Source: an uncultured Clostridia bacterium
GTDB taxonomy: Bacteria > Bacillota > Clostridia > UBA1381
Direction of reading: 5' to 3'
Length of the DNA stretch: 64,000 bases
Assembly: GCA_947624485.1 (NCBI GenBank)
Contig: CANQKM010000009.1
Span: 39,853-103,852, forward strand
This document shows, piece after piece, positions 25,901 through 31,694 of this stretch. Both the position numbers and the translations under genes were made by a program. Positions within the stretch are counted from its first letter, which is position 1. Each line of letters begins with the position of its first letter. The notes beneath the pieces were generated by a model that was given only the letters and a program-made list of their open reading frames with translations, did not search any database and was not told where the DNA came from.

Positions 25901-26109
25901 TGACAAGAATTTCATTCGACGTATCTAAGGTTATGGATACTGTTGAAATCAATGCTACAACAGGTAGTGTAAAGGTTGTTCCTGAGGGCAGCGAGGTATT
26001 TGACCTTGAAGATTTTGATCCCGATACAAAGACGGGCGACTATGTATTCGCAAGACTTTGCGATAAGGGTAACCTCCAGGAGATCATAGTATTCAAGTTT
26101 GTAAACTGA
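22966..26109 (+). CDS. Large SLH-domain surface (S-layer-like) protein
   Basis: A 1047-residue exported protein. The signal peptide ends near MLVFADG. Residues ~27-90 are a low-complexity linker of repeated A-P-E-T units (TAAPEAEATAAPE-type), probably an extended wall-spanning segment. SLH motifs follow: SSLGVISGFEDGSVKPDEKVTR, then YEAGIVNGMGDGTFAPDAQVTY, and a weaker third near DKDILKSASS. The remaining ~780 residues are beta-rich with no enzyme motif I recognise, and read like a repeated S-layer scaffold. TGGAGG precedes the ATG. Codon use here is more AT-rich and uniform, as expected for an abundant protein. A terminator follows. Confidence 0.85.
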   Translation: MSNKIKKLICSLLAAAMVVSSASMLVFADGEDTAAGEPAATTEGAEATAAPDATAEPEAEATAAPEAEATAAPEETAAPEATAAPAATAAPTGTAYDDDAYYQKSLALCSSLGVISGFEDGSVKPDEKVTRAQMASIVLRMLNMSTGSTYKDIFTDVQGGAGGHWAADQIQAAYEAGIVNGMGDGTFAPDAQVTYAQVIVMLVNALNFKNEAEMYGGWQQGYIKVAGDKDILKSASSTADEPADRGLVIKMVYNTLLADYNRASSFENGSVQYTADKTLAEDKFEVIEAKGLLIGTSKTSIGTTELDEGQIEIRKNKEDTSEVYDTLLTDLDDCVARMITFYYRENSGRTPEVLAVAYDSSKSETYKIDAEKIEDVEFSNNVLSVKEEKVNKRRVTTSDAKYIYNGKLMSAGDITQDMLQPEKGSITFIKSDKSAVDDYDVVFIDAYETLLVSSASNDKIIAKIAKKQSDEETVELGDTEAITITLDDKIDRTITVTKAGDSIKVRNLKKNDVMTVRASYPLENPEVIDIVVTGESVTGSVSSMSKEWDETTARINGEDYDVANIAVGDLKTGAQGTYYLDQFGRIAYIESSASGQLASGEKYGWIMNMYKAEGSSDRVISLATADGVVEAKFASNVDYWGPTDLDSQQLSRKEAEDALLGIMGENGEGTGFNTTSKSAQVRLVKFKANSSNSISKLYCAVDETKVDDSDALRVHLENLGGIGSASGLVGGYQINDGITEISVPKNASDMKEAANYKFGEVNSSSYVVRENGANFDFVIGEFTNNIAPSVAIKFTDSADAVAYVGDLDTAGNNPVMVVEKINTGVDADDNTVYTFSGYSNGAEVSITTTHNTSIARVNAPRGSNAIGDKTDANGATVKGGRMYLHKKLWDAQNGFAAEGGATSFDDVIAVGDVILYEGTGDRILRLYHGADLVDMIQNGTESNLMLGAKENYPTRNMFYMEALDQHDADDVAWILPKGLTRISFDVSKVMDTVEINATTGSVKVVPEGSEVFDLEDFDPDTKTGDYVFARLCDKGNLQEIIVFKFVN

Positions 26110-26136
26110 TAGCTTACAGCTGATATTTGACAAAAC

Positions 26137-26170
26137 AAACGGCGGACACATATGTGTCCGTCGTTTTTCT
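26137..26170 (+). terminator. Intrinsic terminator after SLH gene
   Basis: An imperfect palindrome, AACGGCGGACACA/TGTGTCCGTCGTT, followed by TTTTT. Confidence 0.85.
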
Positions 26171-26186
26171 GCGCAAAATAAAATTG

Positions 26187-26215
26187 TTTACAATATACCC
26201 AAAATGTGGTATAAT
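26187..26215 (+). promoter_or_regulatory. Sigma-A promoter of LOG-aquaporin pair
   Basis: TTTACA, a 17-base spacer and TATAAT, 29 bases upstream of the ATG at 26245. Confidence 0.8.
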
Positions 26216-26244
26216 ATAAATAGTATCAAAAAGAGGTGACAAAT

Positions 26245-26835
26245 ATGAACATATGCGTGTTCGGAGCATCGAGCAGCACGATCGACACATCCTTTATAGA
26301 CGAAACGACATTGCTCGGCGAAAAGCTTGCCGAGCGCGGTCACTCGCTCATATACGGCGCGGGCGCGTCGGGACTTATGGGCGCGGTCGCGCGCGGAGCG
26401 TATTCAAAGGGCGGAAGTATCGTCGGCGTCGTGCCGGATTTCTTCGTTGACGAGGATTTGGGCGTGGACGGACATGTTTTTGAAAACTGCACGGAGCTTG
26501 TTCTGACCGATACCATGCGCGAGAGAAAGCGCGTTATGGAGGACAGAGCCGACGCGTTCATAGTTGTCCCCGGGGGTATAGGCACATTTGAGGAGTTCTT
26601 TGAGGTGTTCACGTTAAAGCAGCTCCAAAGGCATAATAAGGCAATAGCGATACTGAATTTTAACGGCTACTACGACGCGATGCTCGGTATGCTTGACGAA
26701 GCCGAGAAGCTCCGTTTTGTGGGATCGGCTTGCCGAAGTCTTATAACGGTTTTCACCGACGCGGACGAGGCGCTCGATTACGTTGAAAGTTATGTGCCGG
26801 AAAAGGTCAACATTAAAAAAACAAAAAACATATGA
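26245..26835 (+). CDS. LOG family nucleotide phosphoribohydrolase-like protein
   Basis: A 196-residue Rossmann-like protein of the LOG (Lonely Guy, formerly lysine decarboxylase-like) family. Members hydrolyse nucleoside 5'-monophosphates such as cytokinin ribotides to base and ribose 5-phosphate. The hallmark PGGIGTFEEF motif lies at residues 109-118, preceded by MRERKRVMEDRADAFIV, which supplies the conserved arginines. The N-terminal FGASSS loop binds phosphate. AGAGGTGA sets the ATG at 26245 rather than the GTG at 26236. It is cotranscribed with an aquaporin 19 bases downstream. The natural substrate in this organism is unknown. Confidence 0.88.
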   Translation: MNICVFGASSSTIDTSFIDETTLLGEKLAERGHSLIYGAGASGLMGAVARGAYSKGGSIVGVVPDFFVDEDLGVDGHVFENCTELVLTDTMRERKRVMEDRADAFIVVPGGIGTFEEFFEVFTLKQLQRHNKAIAILNFNGYYDAMLGMLDEAEKLRFVGSACRSLITVFTDADEALDYVESYVPEKVNIKKTKNI

Positions 26836-26854
26836 TATGAAAGGGGAGTTTCCA

Positions 26855-27550
26855 ATGAAAATCAAACAGGTCATTGCCGAATTTATCGGCACAATGGTAC
26901 TGGTAATCTTCGGCTGCGGAACGGCAATGCTTGTCGGCTGCGACGTTACGGGCGGTTATCTTCTGACCGCGTTCGCGTTCGGCTTGTCGATTGTGGCAAT
27001 GGCGTACTCGATAGGAAACGTGTCGGGCTGCCACATTAACCCCGCCGTTTCTTTGGCAATGCTCATGCGCGGAAAAATGAGCGTGTCTGAGTTTGTACAG
27101 TACGTTATCGCGCAGTGTCTCGGCGCGCTTGCGGGCGCGGGTGTGCTGGCGCTTGTATTCAACCTCGGCGGCGTTATCGACCGTACCGGCGGCTTCGGCA
27201 CGAACGGTCTTACAGGTGTCGGCGGCAGCGCGGCTGCAGGTCTTATAGTCGAGATCGTGCTGACATTCGTGTTTATAACGGCTATCCTCGGCGTAACGTC
27301 GAATAAGGCGAAGCACGGCTCGTTCGGCGGACTTGTGATAGGTCTTACGCTGACGCTTGTACATATTCTCGGTATCGGTCTGACCGGCACGTCGGTTAAC
27401 CCTGCAAGAAGTATCGGCCCCGCAATCGTGGCTGCTATTTCGGGTAATACGGCTGCCGCTTCCTGCCTGTGGGTGTTCATCGTCGGCCCGCTTATCGGCG
27501 CGGCTCTCGCGGCGCTGTTCTACACGTATATCGCGGGTAAGGACGAGTAA
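26855..27550 (+). CDS. Aquaporin / MIP family channel
   Basis: A 231-residue membrane channel with six transmembrane helices and two half-helices. Both NPA boxes are intact: HINPAVS at 62-64 and SVNPARS at 182-184. The N-terminal EFIGTMVLVIFGCG helix and length fit the water-selective AqpZ type better than GlpF (~270 residues). The selectivity filter cannot be read fully by eye. AAAGGGGAG precedes the ATG at 26855; the longer in-frame reading overlaps the LOG gene and is rejected. A terminator follows. Confidence 0.9.
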   Translation: MKIKQVIAEFIGTMVLVIFGCGTAMLVGCDVTGGYLLTAFAFGLSIVAMAYSIGNVSGCHINPAVSLAMLMRGKMSVSEFVQYVIAQCLGALAGAGVLALVFNLGGVIDRTGGFGTNGLTGVGGSAAAGLIVEIVLTFVFITAILGVTSNKAKHGSFGGLVIGLTLTLVHILGIGLTGTSVNPARSIGPAIVAAISGNTAAASCLWVFIVGPLIGAALAALFYTYIAGKDE

Positions 27551-27566
27551 TTTGACGCATTTTGAA

Positions 27567-27596
27567 GGAACCGCTCAAATCGGGCGGTTTCTTTTT
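27567..27596 (+). terminator. Intrinsic terminator after aquaporin
   Basis: GGAACCGC pairs with GCGGTTTC (one wobble) around nine bases, then CTTTTT. Confidence 0.75.
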
Positions 27597-27674
27597 GCGC
27601 TTTACTATTGACTATCCGTATGGTAGGGTGGTAAAATATAGGGGTGTGAGGTGGTGTATGCGGGGTTATTTATA

Positions 27675-27789
27675 AGGCTCCCCTTGAGGGGAGCTGTCGC
27701 CGAAGGCGACTGAGAGGTGGTTTTTTGATTAGTTTGTTTGCCACCTCTCCGTCATCGCTCCGCGATGCCACCTCCCCTCAAGGGGAGGC
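27675..27789. repeat. Dispersed palindromic repeat, family A, inverted
   Basis: The same unit as at 6712 in the opposite orientation: GGCTCCCCTTGAGGGGAGC, the GTCGCC-GAAG-GGCGAC hairpin, the GAGAGGTGG/CCACCTCTC pair, and CCTCCCCTCAAGGGGAGG at the right. Confidence 0.85.
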
Positions 27790-27819
27790 TAACGAACGGC
27801 GGCGGTCGAATGTGTTTTG

Positions 27820-27898
27820 TGGGCTGTCGAGGGCGCCAGCCCCTACGGCACACAATTAAAAATACGGGTGTAGGGGACGGCGCCCCGACGTCCCGTTT
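27820..27898. repeat. Family C repeat pieces upstream of methyltransferase
   Basis: Two short GC-rich hairpin units, GGGCGCCAGCCCCTACGGC and TGTAGGGGACGGCGCCCCG. They end 13 bases before the methyltransferase start. A promoter for that operon is not clear, so it may lie inside or upstream of the repeats. Confidence 0.65.
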
Positions 27899-27910
27899 CA
27901 GGAGAATATC

Positions 27911-28774
27911 ATGTGGACAAGTGACAAATGGACGGAATACAGTCTCATAGACAGCGCGGACGGTGAAAAGCTCGAATACTGGGGCAAATACCTGCTCCGC
28001 CGTCCCGATCCGCAGGCTGTATGGAGTAAAAAAAGCGACAAAAACTGGAATAAAGCCGACGCGTGGTACCACCGCTCAAAATCGGGCGGCGGAAGCTGGC
28101 AGTACCTCAACAAGCGTCTGCCCGACCGCTGGACGGTTTCGTACCGCAAGCTTACGTTTAATATAAAGCCGATGGGTTTTAAGCACACCGGTCTGTTCCC
28201 CGAGCAGGCGGTTAACTGGGACTGGTTCTCGGAGCTTATACGCGGCGCGGACAAGCCTGTTCGCGTGCTTAACCTTTTCGCGTACACGGGCGGCGCGACT
28301 GTTGCTGCGCTCGAGGCGGGCGCGGAGGTCGTGCATGTTGACGCGTCGAAGGGCATGGTGACGTGGGCGAAGGAAAACGCCGCGTCGTCGGGGCTTAGCG
28401 ACGCGCCGGTGAGGTATATAGTGGACGATGTTAAAAAGTTCGTGCAGCGCGAGCAGCGGCGCGGCAGAGAGTACGACGCGGTTATAATGGATCCGCCGTC
28501 CTATGGCAGAGGCCCGTCGGGCGAGGTGTGGAAGATTGAAAACGAGCTTTATCCGCTCGTGCTGGACTGTATGAAAATACTGTCGCCGAACCCATTATTT
28601 TTCCTCATAAACTCGTACACGACGGGACTGAGCGCGCAGGTGCTTGTAAACGTGCTGAGCATGACGCTCGGCGAACGGTTCGGCGGTAAAATTACGGCTG
28701 ACGAGATAGGTCTGCCGATGAAGTCAAACGGGCTGGTGCTGCCGTGCGGTATCAGCGGAAGATGGGAGAGATAA
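27911..28774 (+). CDS. SAM-dependent methyltransferase, RlmI/RlmK-like
   Basis: A 287-residue class I methyltransferase, probably acting on 23S rRNA. The SAM site is VLNLFAYTGGATVAALEAGAEVVHVDAS near residues 117-144 (motif I plus the acidic end of beta 2). The catalytic loop is VIMDPPSYGRGPSG near residue 195. The N-terminal GKYLLRRPDPQAVW segment is typical of the Methyltrans_SAM group of cytosine-C5 rRNA enzymes, but the N-terminal PUA domain of RlmI is absent. CAGGAG precedes the ATG. The GNAT gene starts two bases after the stop. Exact rRNA target unknown. Confidence 0.82.
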   Translation: MWTSDKWTEYSLIDSADGEKLEYWGKYLLRRPDPQAVWSKKSDKNWNKADAWYHRSKSGGGSWQYLNKRLPDRWTVSYRKLTFNIKPMGFKHTGLFPEQAVNWDWFSELIRGADKPVRVLNLFAYTGGATVAALEAGAEVVHVDASKGMVTWAKENAASSGLSDAPVRYIVDDVKKFVQREQRRGREYDAVIMDPPSYGRGPSGEVWKIENELYPLVLDCMKILSPNPLFFLINSYTTGLSAQVLVNVLSMTLGERFGGKITADEIGLPMKSNGLVLPCGISGRWER

Positions 28775-28776
28775 CA

Positions 28777-29262
28777 GTGGATATAAAGGTAAGACAGTAC
28801 GCGCCGTCGGACGCGGCGGCAGCGTCGGCGGTGTGGAACGAGGTTGTAGAGGAGGGTAACGCCTTTCCGCAGGACGAGCCGCTCGACGAAATTTCGGGCG
28901 ACGAGTTTTTCCGCTCGCAGTCGTACACGGGCGTGGCATTGGACGGCGGTGAAATCGTCGGACTTTACATACTTCACCCCAATAATGTCGGACGGTGCGG
29001 ACATATCTGCAACGCGAGCTACGCGGTTCGCTCCGATATGCGCGGCAAGCGTATCGGCGCGGTTCTTGTGAAGGACTGTATGGAAAAGGCGCGTGAGCTT
29101 GGGTACGGTATTCTGCAGTTTAACGCCGTTGTCGCAACGAATACAGCCGCGCTCAAGCTGTATAAAAGCCTCGGTTTTACGCCGCTCGGCGTGATACCTA
29201 AGGGTTTCCGCATGAAGGACGGCAGCTACGAGGATATTATTCCGCATTACATTTCGTTTTAA
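28777..29262 (+). CDS. GNAT family N-acetyltransferase
   Basis: A 161-residue acetyltransferase. The acetyl-CoA loop reads YAVRSDMRGKRIGAVLVKDCME near residues 78-99 (R/Q-x-x-G-x-G/A). The preceding YILHPNNVGRCGHICNASY strand pair and the closing LYKSLGFTPLGVIPKGF are typical. The start is GTG at 28777, two bases after the methyltransferase stop and 6 bases after GGGAGAG; longer in-frame starts overlap the upstream gene. Substrate unknown. The placement suggests cotranscription with the methyltransferase and the CapD-like gene. Confidence 0.82.
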   Translation: MDIKVRQYAPSDAAAASAVWNEVVEEGNAFPQDEPLDEISGDEFFRSQSYTGVALDGGEIVGLYILHPNNVGRCGHICNASYAVRSDMRGKRIGAVLVKDCMEKARELGYGILQFNAVVATNTAALKLYKSLGFTPLGVIPKGFRMKDGSYEDIIPHYISF

Positions 29263-29274
29263 AGGATTTTCGGT

Positions 29275-30243
29275 ATGGAGAGCTATTTGACTGACAAGGT
29301 GTGTATGGTTACGGGCGGCGGCGGCAGTATCGGCGGCGAACTTGTCCGCGCTCTGACGCGCCTTGACGCGGCGAAGGTGGTCGCGGTCGATATATCGGAG
29401 AACGGTCTGTACGACGTTATAACCGACGTCGGCGATGTGACAGCCGAAATCGCGTCCGTGCGCGACTCGGGTAAGATGGAGTATTTGTTTGACAAGTACC
29501 GCCCGAATATCGTGTTCCACGCCGCGGCGCACAAGCACGTGCCGTTTATGGAGCGTAACCCGGAGGAAGCCGTAAAAAACAACATAATCGGTACGCGCGT
29601 GACTGCGGAGCTTGCCGAAAAGTACGGCGCGGAGCGGTTCGTGCTTATTTCGACCGACAAGGCGGTAGAACCGGTGAGCGTCATGGGCGCGACAAAGCGC
29701 GTGTGCGAAATGCTGATGTATGAAATGAGCAGGTCGGCGAAAACCGTTTTCGGAACTGTGCGGTTCGGTAATGTACTCGGCTCGAACGGCTCGGTAGTGC
29801 CGCTGTTTAAGAAGCAGATTGAAAAGGGCGTTGTGACCGTTACCGACAGGAATGTTGAGCGGTACTTTATGACCGTCGGGCGCGCGGCGAGAGTCGTAAT
29901 ATCGTGCGCCGGGCATATGAAGGGCGGCGACGTGTTTGTGCCGGACATGGGCGAGAGCGTGAAGATAATCGACCTTGCCGAAAAACTGATTAAGGAAAGT
30001 GGCAAAAGCGCCGAGATACGCGTCACATCGTTAAGGCAGGGCGATAAGCTTAGGGAAAAGCTGTTTTACGATTTTGAAACGCCCGAAAGCTGCGCCGTTC
30101 CGGGAGTGTACCGCGTGGACGGCAGCGGTGTGGAAGGACTTTACGAATATACGGACAGGCTGCGGAAAATGGCTTACGCGTGCGACCGTGACGGAATACG
30201 CGCCGTTCTGTGTGAAATGACTGCCGTGAAAGGATTGACATAA
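29275..30243 (+). CDS. CapD/FlaA1-like nucleotide-sugar dehydratase, soluble
   Basis: A 322-residue extended-SDR enzyme of the polysaccharide biosynthesis group (UDP-GlcNAc 4,6-dehydratase/C5-epimerase type). The cofactor loop is VTGGGGSIGGEL (T13-L23). Family markers are FHAAAHKHVPFMERNPEEAVKNN, given as one conserved stretch near residue 82, then STDKAV and the catalytic MGATKR near residue 140, and VRFGNVLGSNGSV. It lacks the N-terminal membrane domain of CapD/PglF and is therefore soluble, like FlaA1/PseB. The sugar product could feed a surface glycan or glycoprotein. No glycosyltransferase is adjacent. Confidence 0.85.
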   Translation: MESYLTDKVCMVTGGGGSIGGELVRALTRLDAAKVVAVDISENGLYDVITDVGDVTAEIASVRDSGKMEYLFDKYRPNIVFHAAAHKHVPFMERNPEEAVKNNIIGTRVTAELAEKYGAERFVLISTDKAVEPVSVMGATKRVCEMLMYEMSRSAKTVFGTVRFGNVLGSNGSVVPLFKKQIEKGVVTVTDRNVERYFMTVGRAARVVISCAGHMKGGDVFVPDMGESVKIIDLAEKLIKESGKSAEIRVTSLRQGDKLREKLFYDFETPESCAVPGVYRVDGSGVEGLYEYTDRLRKMAYACDRDGIRAVLCEMTAVKGLT

Positions 30244-30244
30244 A

Positions 30245-30700
30245 TTGGATATGCACGTATTGTTTCAGTCCATAGGGCAGGGACTTTACACGATGATAAC
30301 TTCAATAGGAACGTGGCTCGGCAAGGCGTGGGCAGCCGTGTGCGGTTGGTTTAATTCGATACCGTTCCCGAACGCGTTAAAGCTGTTCAGCAACTCGACG
30401 GTTAACCAATACCTGTTTTACGGCATAATCGCGTACATTCTGCTGATGAATATATGGGCGCTCGTGCTGTTCGGCGCGGACAAGCTAAGCGCGAAAAAAC
30501 AGGGTACGCGCGTAAGCGAGAAAAAGCTGTTCCGCGTCTGCTTCTGGGGCGGCGCGATAGGCGGTATGATAGGTATGTACCTGTTCAGACACAAGACGCT
30601 CAAAAAGAAATTTTCCGTCGGCGTGCCGATATTGTTCCTGATACAGCTGCTTTTGGACAGCTTTATACTCGGTTTTCTCGGTTTTTGGACTTTTTTTTAA
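30245..30700 (+). CDS. DUF1294 membrane protein with N-terminal extension
   Basis: A 151-residue membrane protein. The DUF1294 core is in the second half: FGADKLSAKKQGTRVSEKKL, then FWGGAIGGMIGMYLFRHKTLKKKF and a final hydrophobic helix. Function of the family is unknown. About 70 residues precede the core, including an amphipathic or hydrophobic region (LYTMITSIGTWLGKAWAAVC) that most family members lack. The start is uncertain. The TTG at 30245 has an AAAGGA at fair spacing; the ATG at 30251 is possible. It ends the methyltransferase-GNAT-CapD run, and the eutS-like promoter begins just downstream. Confidence 0.75.
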   Translation: MDMHVLFQSIGQGLYTMITSIGTWLGKAWAAVCGWFNSIPFPNALKLFSNSTVNQYLFYGIIAYILLMNIWALVLFGADKLSAKKQGTRVSEKKLFRVCFWGGAIGGMIGMYLFRHKTLKKKFSVGVPILFLIQLLLDSFILGFLGFWTFF

Positions 30701-30707
30701 AAACCTA

Positions 30708-30736
30708 TGGAAAAACGCGGCGAAGTGTGGTACAAT
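30708..30736 (+). promoter_or_regulatory. Probable promoter of eutS-eutP pair
   Basis: TGGAAA, a 17-base spacer and TACAAT, 24 bases before the ATG. The short leader leaves no room for a B12 riboswitch or the dual-hairpin EutV antiterminator. Confidence 0.6.
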
Positions 30737-30759
30737 AGTTACGGAAAGGAATGTTTCGT

Positions 30760-31137
30760 ATGGAGCTTAAGGATATACTTTCAACGGATGAAAAGCTTAG
30801 AATTATACAGGAGCTTGTGCCGGGCAAGCAGATTACGCTTTCGCACGTAATCGCAAGTCCCGATCCCATACTCTACACAAAGCTCGGCTTAAATCCCGAA
30901 ATAGACTACGATAAAAGCGCGATAGGCATACTGACGGTAAGCCCCGCCGAGACTGCCGTAATTTGCGCAGACATTGCGACAAAGACGGCGAACGTCGATT
31001 TGAGCTTTGTTGACCGTTTCAGCGGCACGCTTATAATAACGGGCATGGTAGCCGATGTTGAAACGGCTCTGCGCTCAATTATGGAGTATGCCGAAAAGAC
31101 GCTCGGCTACAGCTGCTGCAAGGTAACGAAAACATGA
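30760..31137 (+). CDS. eutS: EutS-like bacterial microcompartment shell protein
   Basis: A 125-residue single BMC-domain protein matching EutS (circularly permuted BMC). Recognisable stretches are RIIQELVPGKQITLSHVIASP at the N-terminus, AIGILTVSPAETAVICADIA in the middle, and FVDRFSGTLIITG followed by the ETALRSIMEYAEKTLGYSCC tail. EutS forms bent hexamers in ethanolamine microcompartments. Here it is followed by eutP with a four-base overlap, as at the start of enterobacterial eut operons, but no other eut gene is present. The ATG at 30760 is preferred over the in-frame ATG at 30751, which abuts GAAAGGA. Confidence 0.85.
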   Translation: MELKDILSTDEKLRIIQELVPGKQITLSHVIASPDPILYTKLGLNPEIDYDKSAIGILTVSPAETAVICADIATKTANVDLSFVDRFSGTLIITGMVADVETALRSIMEYAEKTLGYSCCKVTKT

Positions 31138-31586
31138 AAAAGATAATACTCGTCGGCAGGAGCGAATGCGGCAAAACGACGCTCACACAGGCGTTAAAGG
31201 GCGAGAAGATACATTATCACAAGACGCAGTACGTGAACCGTTTCGACGTGATAATAGACACGCCCGGTGAATACATACAGACGAAAAATCTCGGTAACGC
31301 CATCGCGATGTACACGTTTGAGGCGGACGTCGTGGGTATGCTCATAAGCGCGAGAGAGTCGTACTCGCTGTACCCGCCTGCGGTGACGCCGGTCGCGAAC
31401 AGACCGGTTATAGGAATAGTGACGCAGATAAACGAGCCGGACGCGCATGTGGAGCTTGCGGAACATTGGCTTAAACTTGCGGGCTGCGAGACGGTGTTCC
31501 GCGTCGATTCCAAAACGGGCGAGGGCGTGTGGCAAATTATAGACTATCTCCGCGAGGACGGCGACGTTATGCCGTGGGAGGAATAG
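31134..31586 (+). CDS. eutP: EutP/PduV-like P-loop protein
   Basis: A 150-residue small GTPase-like protein of the EutP/PduV family; some members have acetate kinase activity. The P-loop is GRSECGKTT (residues 8-16). IDTPGEYI near residue 41 corresponds to the DxxG switch, and VTQINEPDAH near residue 101 to a degenerate NKxD. VDSKTGEGVWQIIDYL forms the last helix. Its start overlaps the eutS stop (ATGA). A terminator follows directly, so the pair forms a two-gene transcript with no catalytic ethanolamine genes. Confidence 0.87.
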   Translation: MKKIILVGRSECGKTTLTQALKGEKIHYHKTQYVNRFDVIIDTPGEYIQTKNLGNAIAMYTFEADVVGMLISARESYSLYPPAVTPVANRPVIGIVTQINEPDAHVELAEHWLKLAGCETVFRVDSKTGEGVWQIIDYLREDGDVMPWEE

Positions 31587-31591
31587 GACAG

Positions 31592-31614
31592 GACGGTTTT
31601 ACACCGTCTTTTTT
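31592..31614 (+). terminator. Intrinsic terminator after eutP
   Basis: A short GACGG/CCGTC stem with a seven-base loop and a TTTTTT tail. Confidence 0.75.
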
Positions 31615-31627
31615 ATTGCCTAAACTA

Positions 31628-31656
31628 TTTACAACGGAATAAAAATATGGTAAAAT
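31628..31656 (+). promoter_or_regulatory. Sigma-A promoter of GH112 gene
   Basis: TTTACA, a 17-base spacer and TAAAAT, 38 bases upstream of the ATG. Confidence 0.75.
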
Positions 31657-31694
31657 AAATCTATTAAGATATTTTATGCAAAGGAGAGAGAAAC

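Noticed and set aside
27738..27950. 70-codon frame in the repeat region before the methyltransferase
   Set aside because: It lies almost wholly in family A and C repeats, has no SD and overlaps the methyltransferase start.
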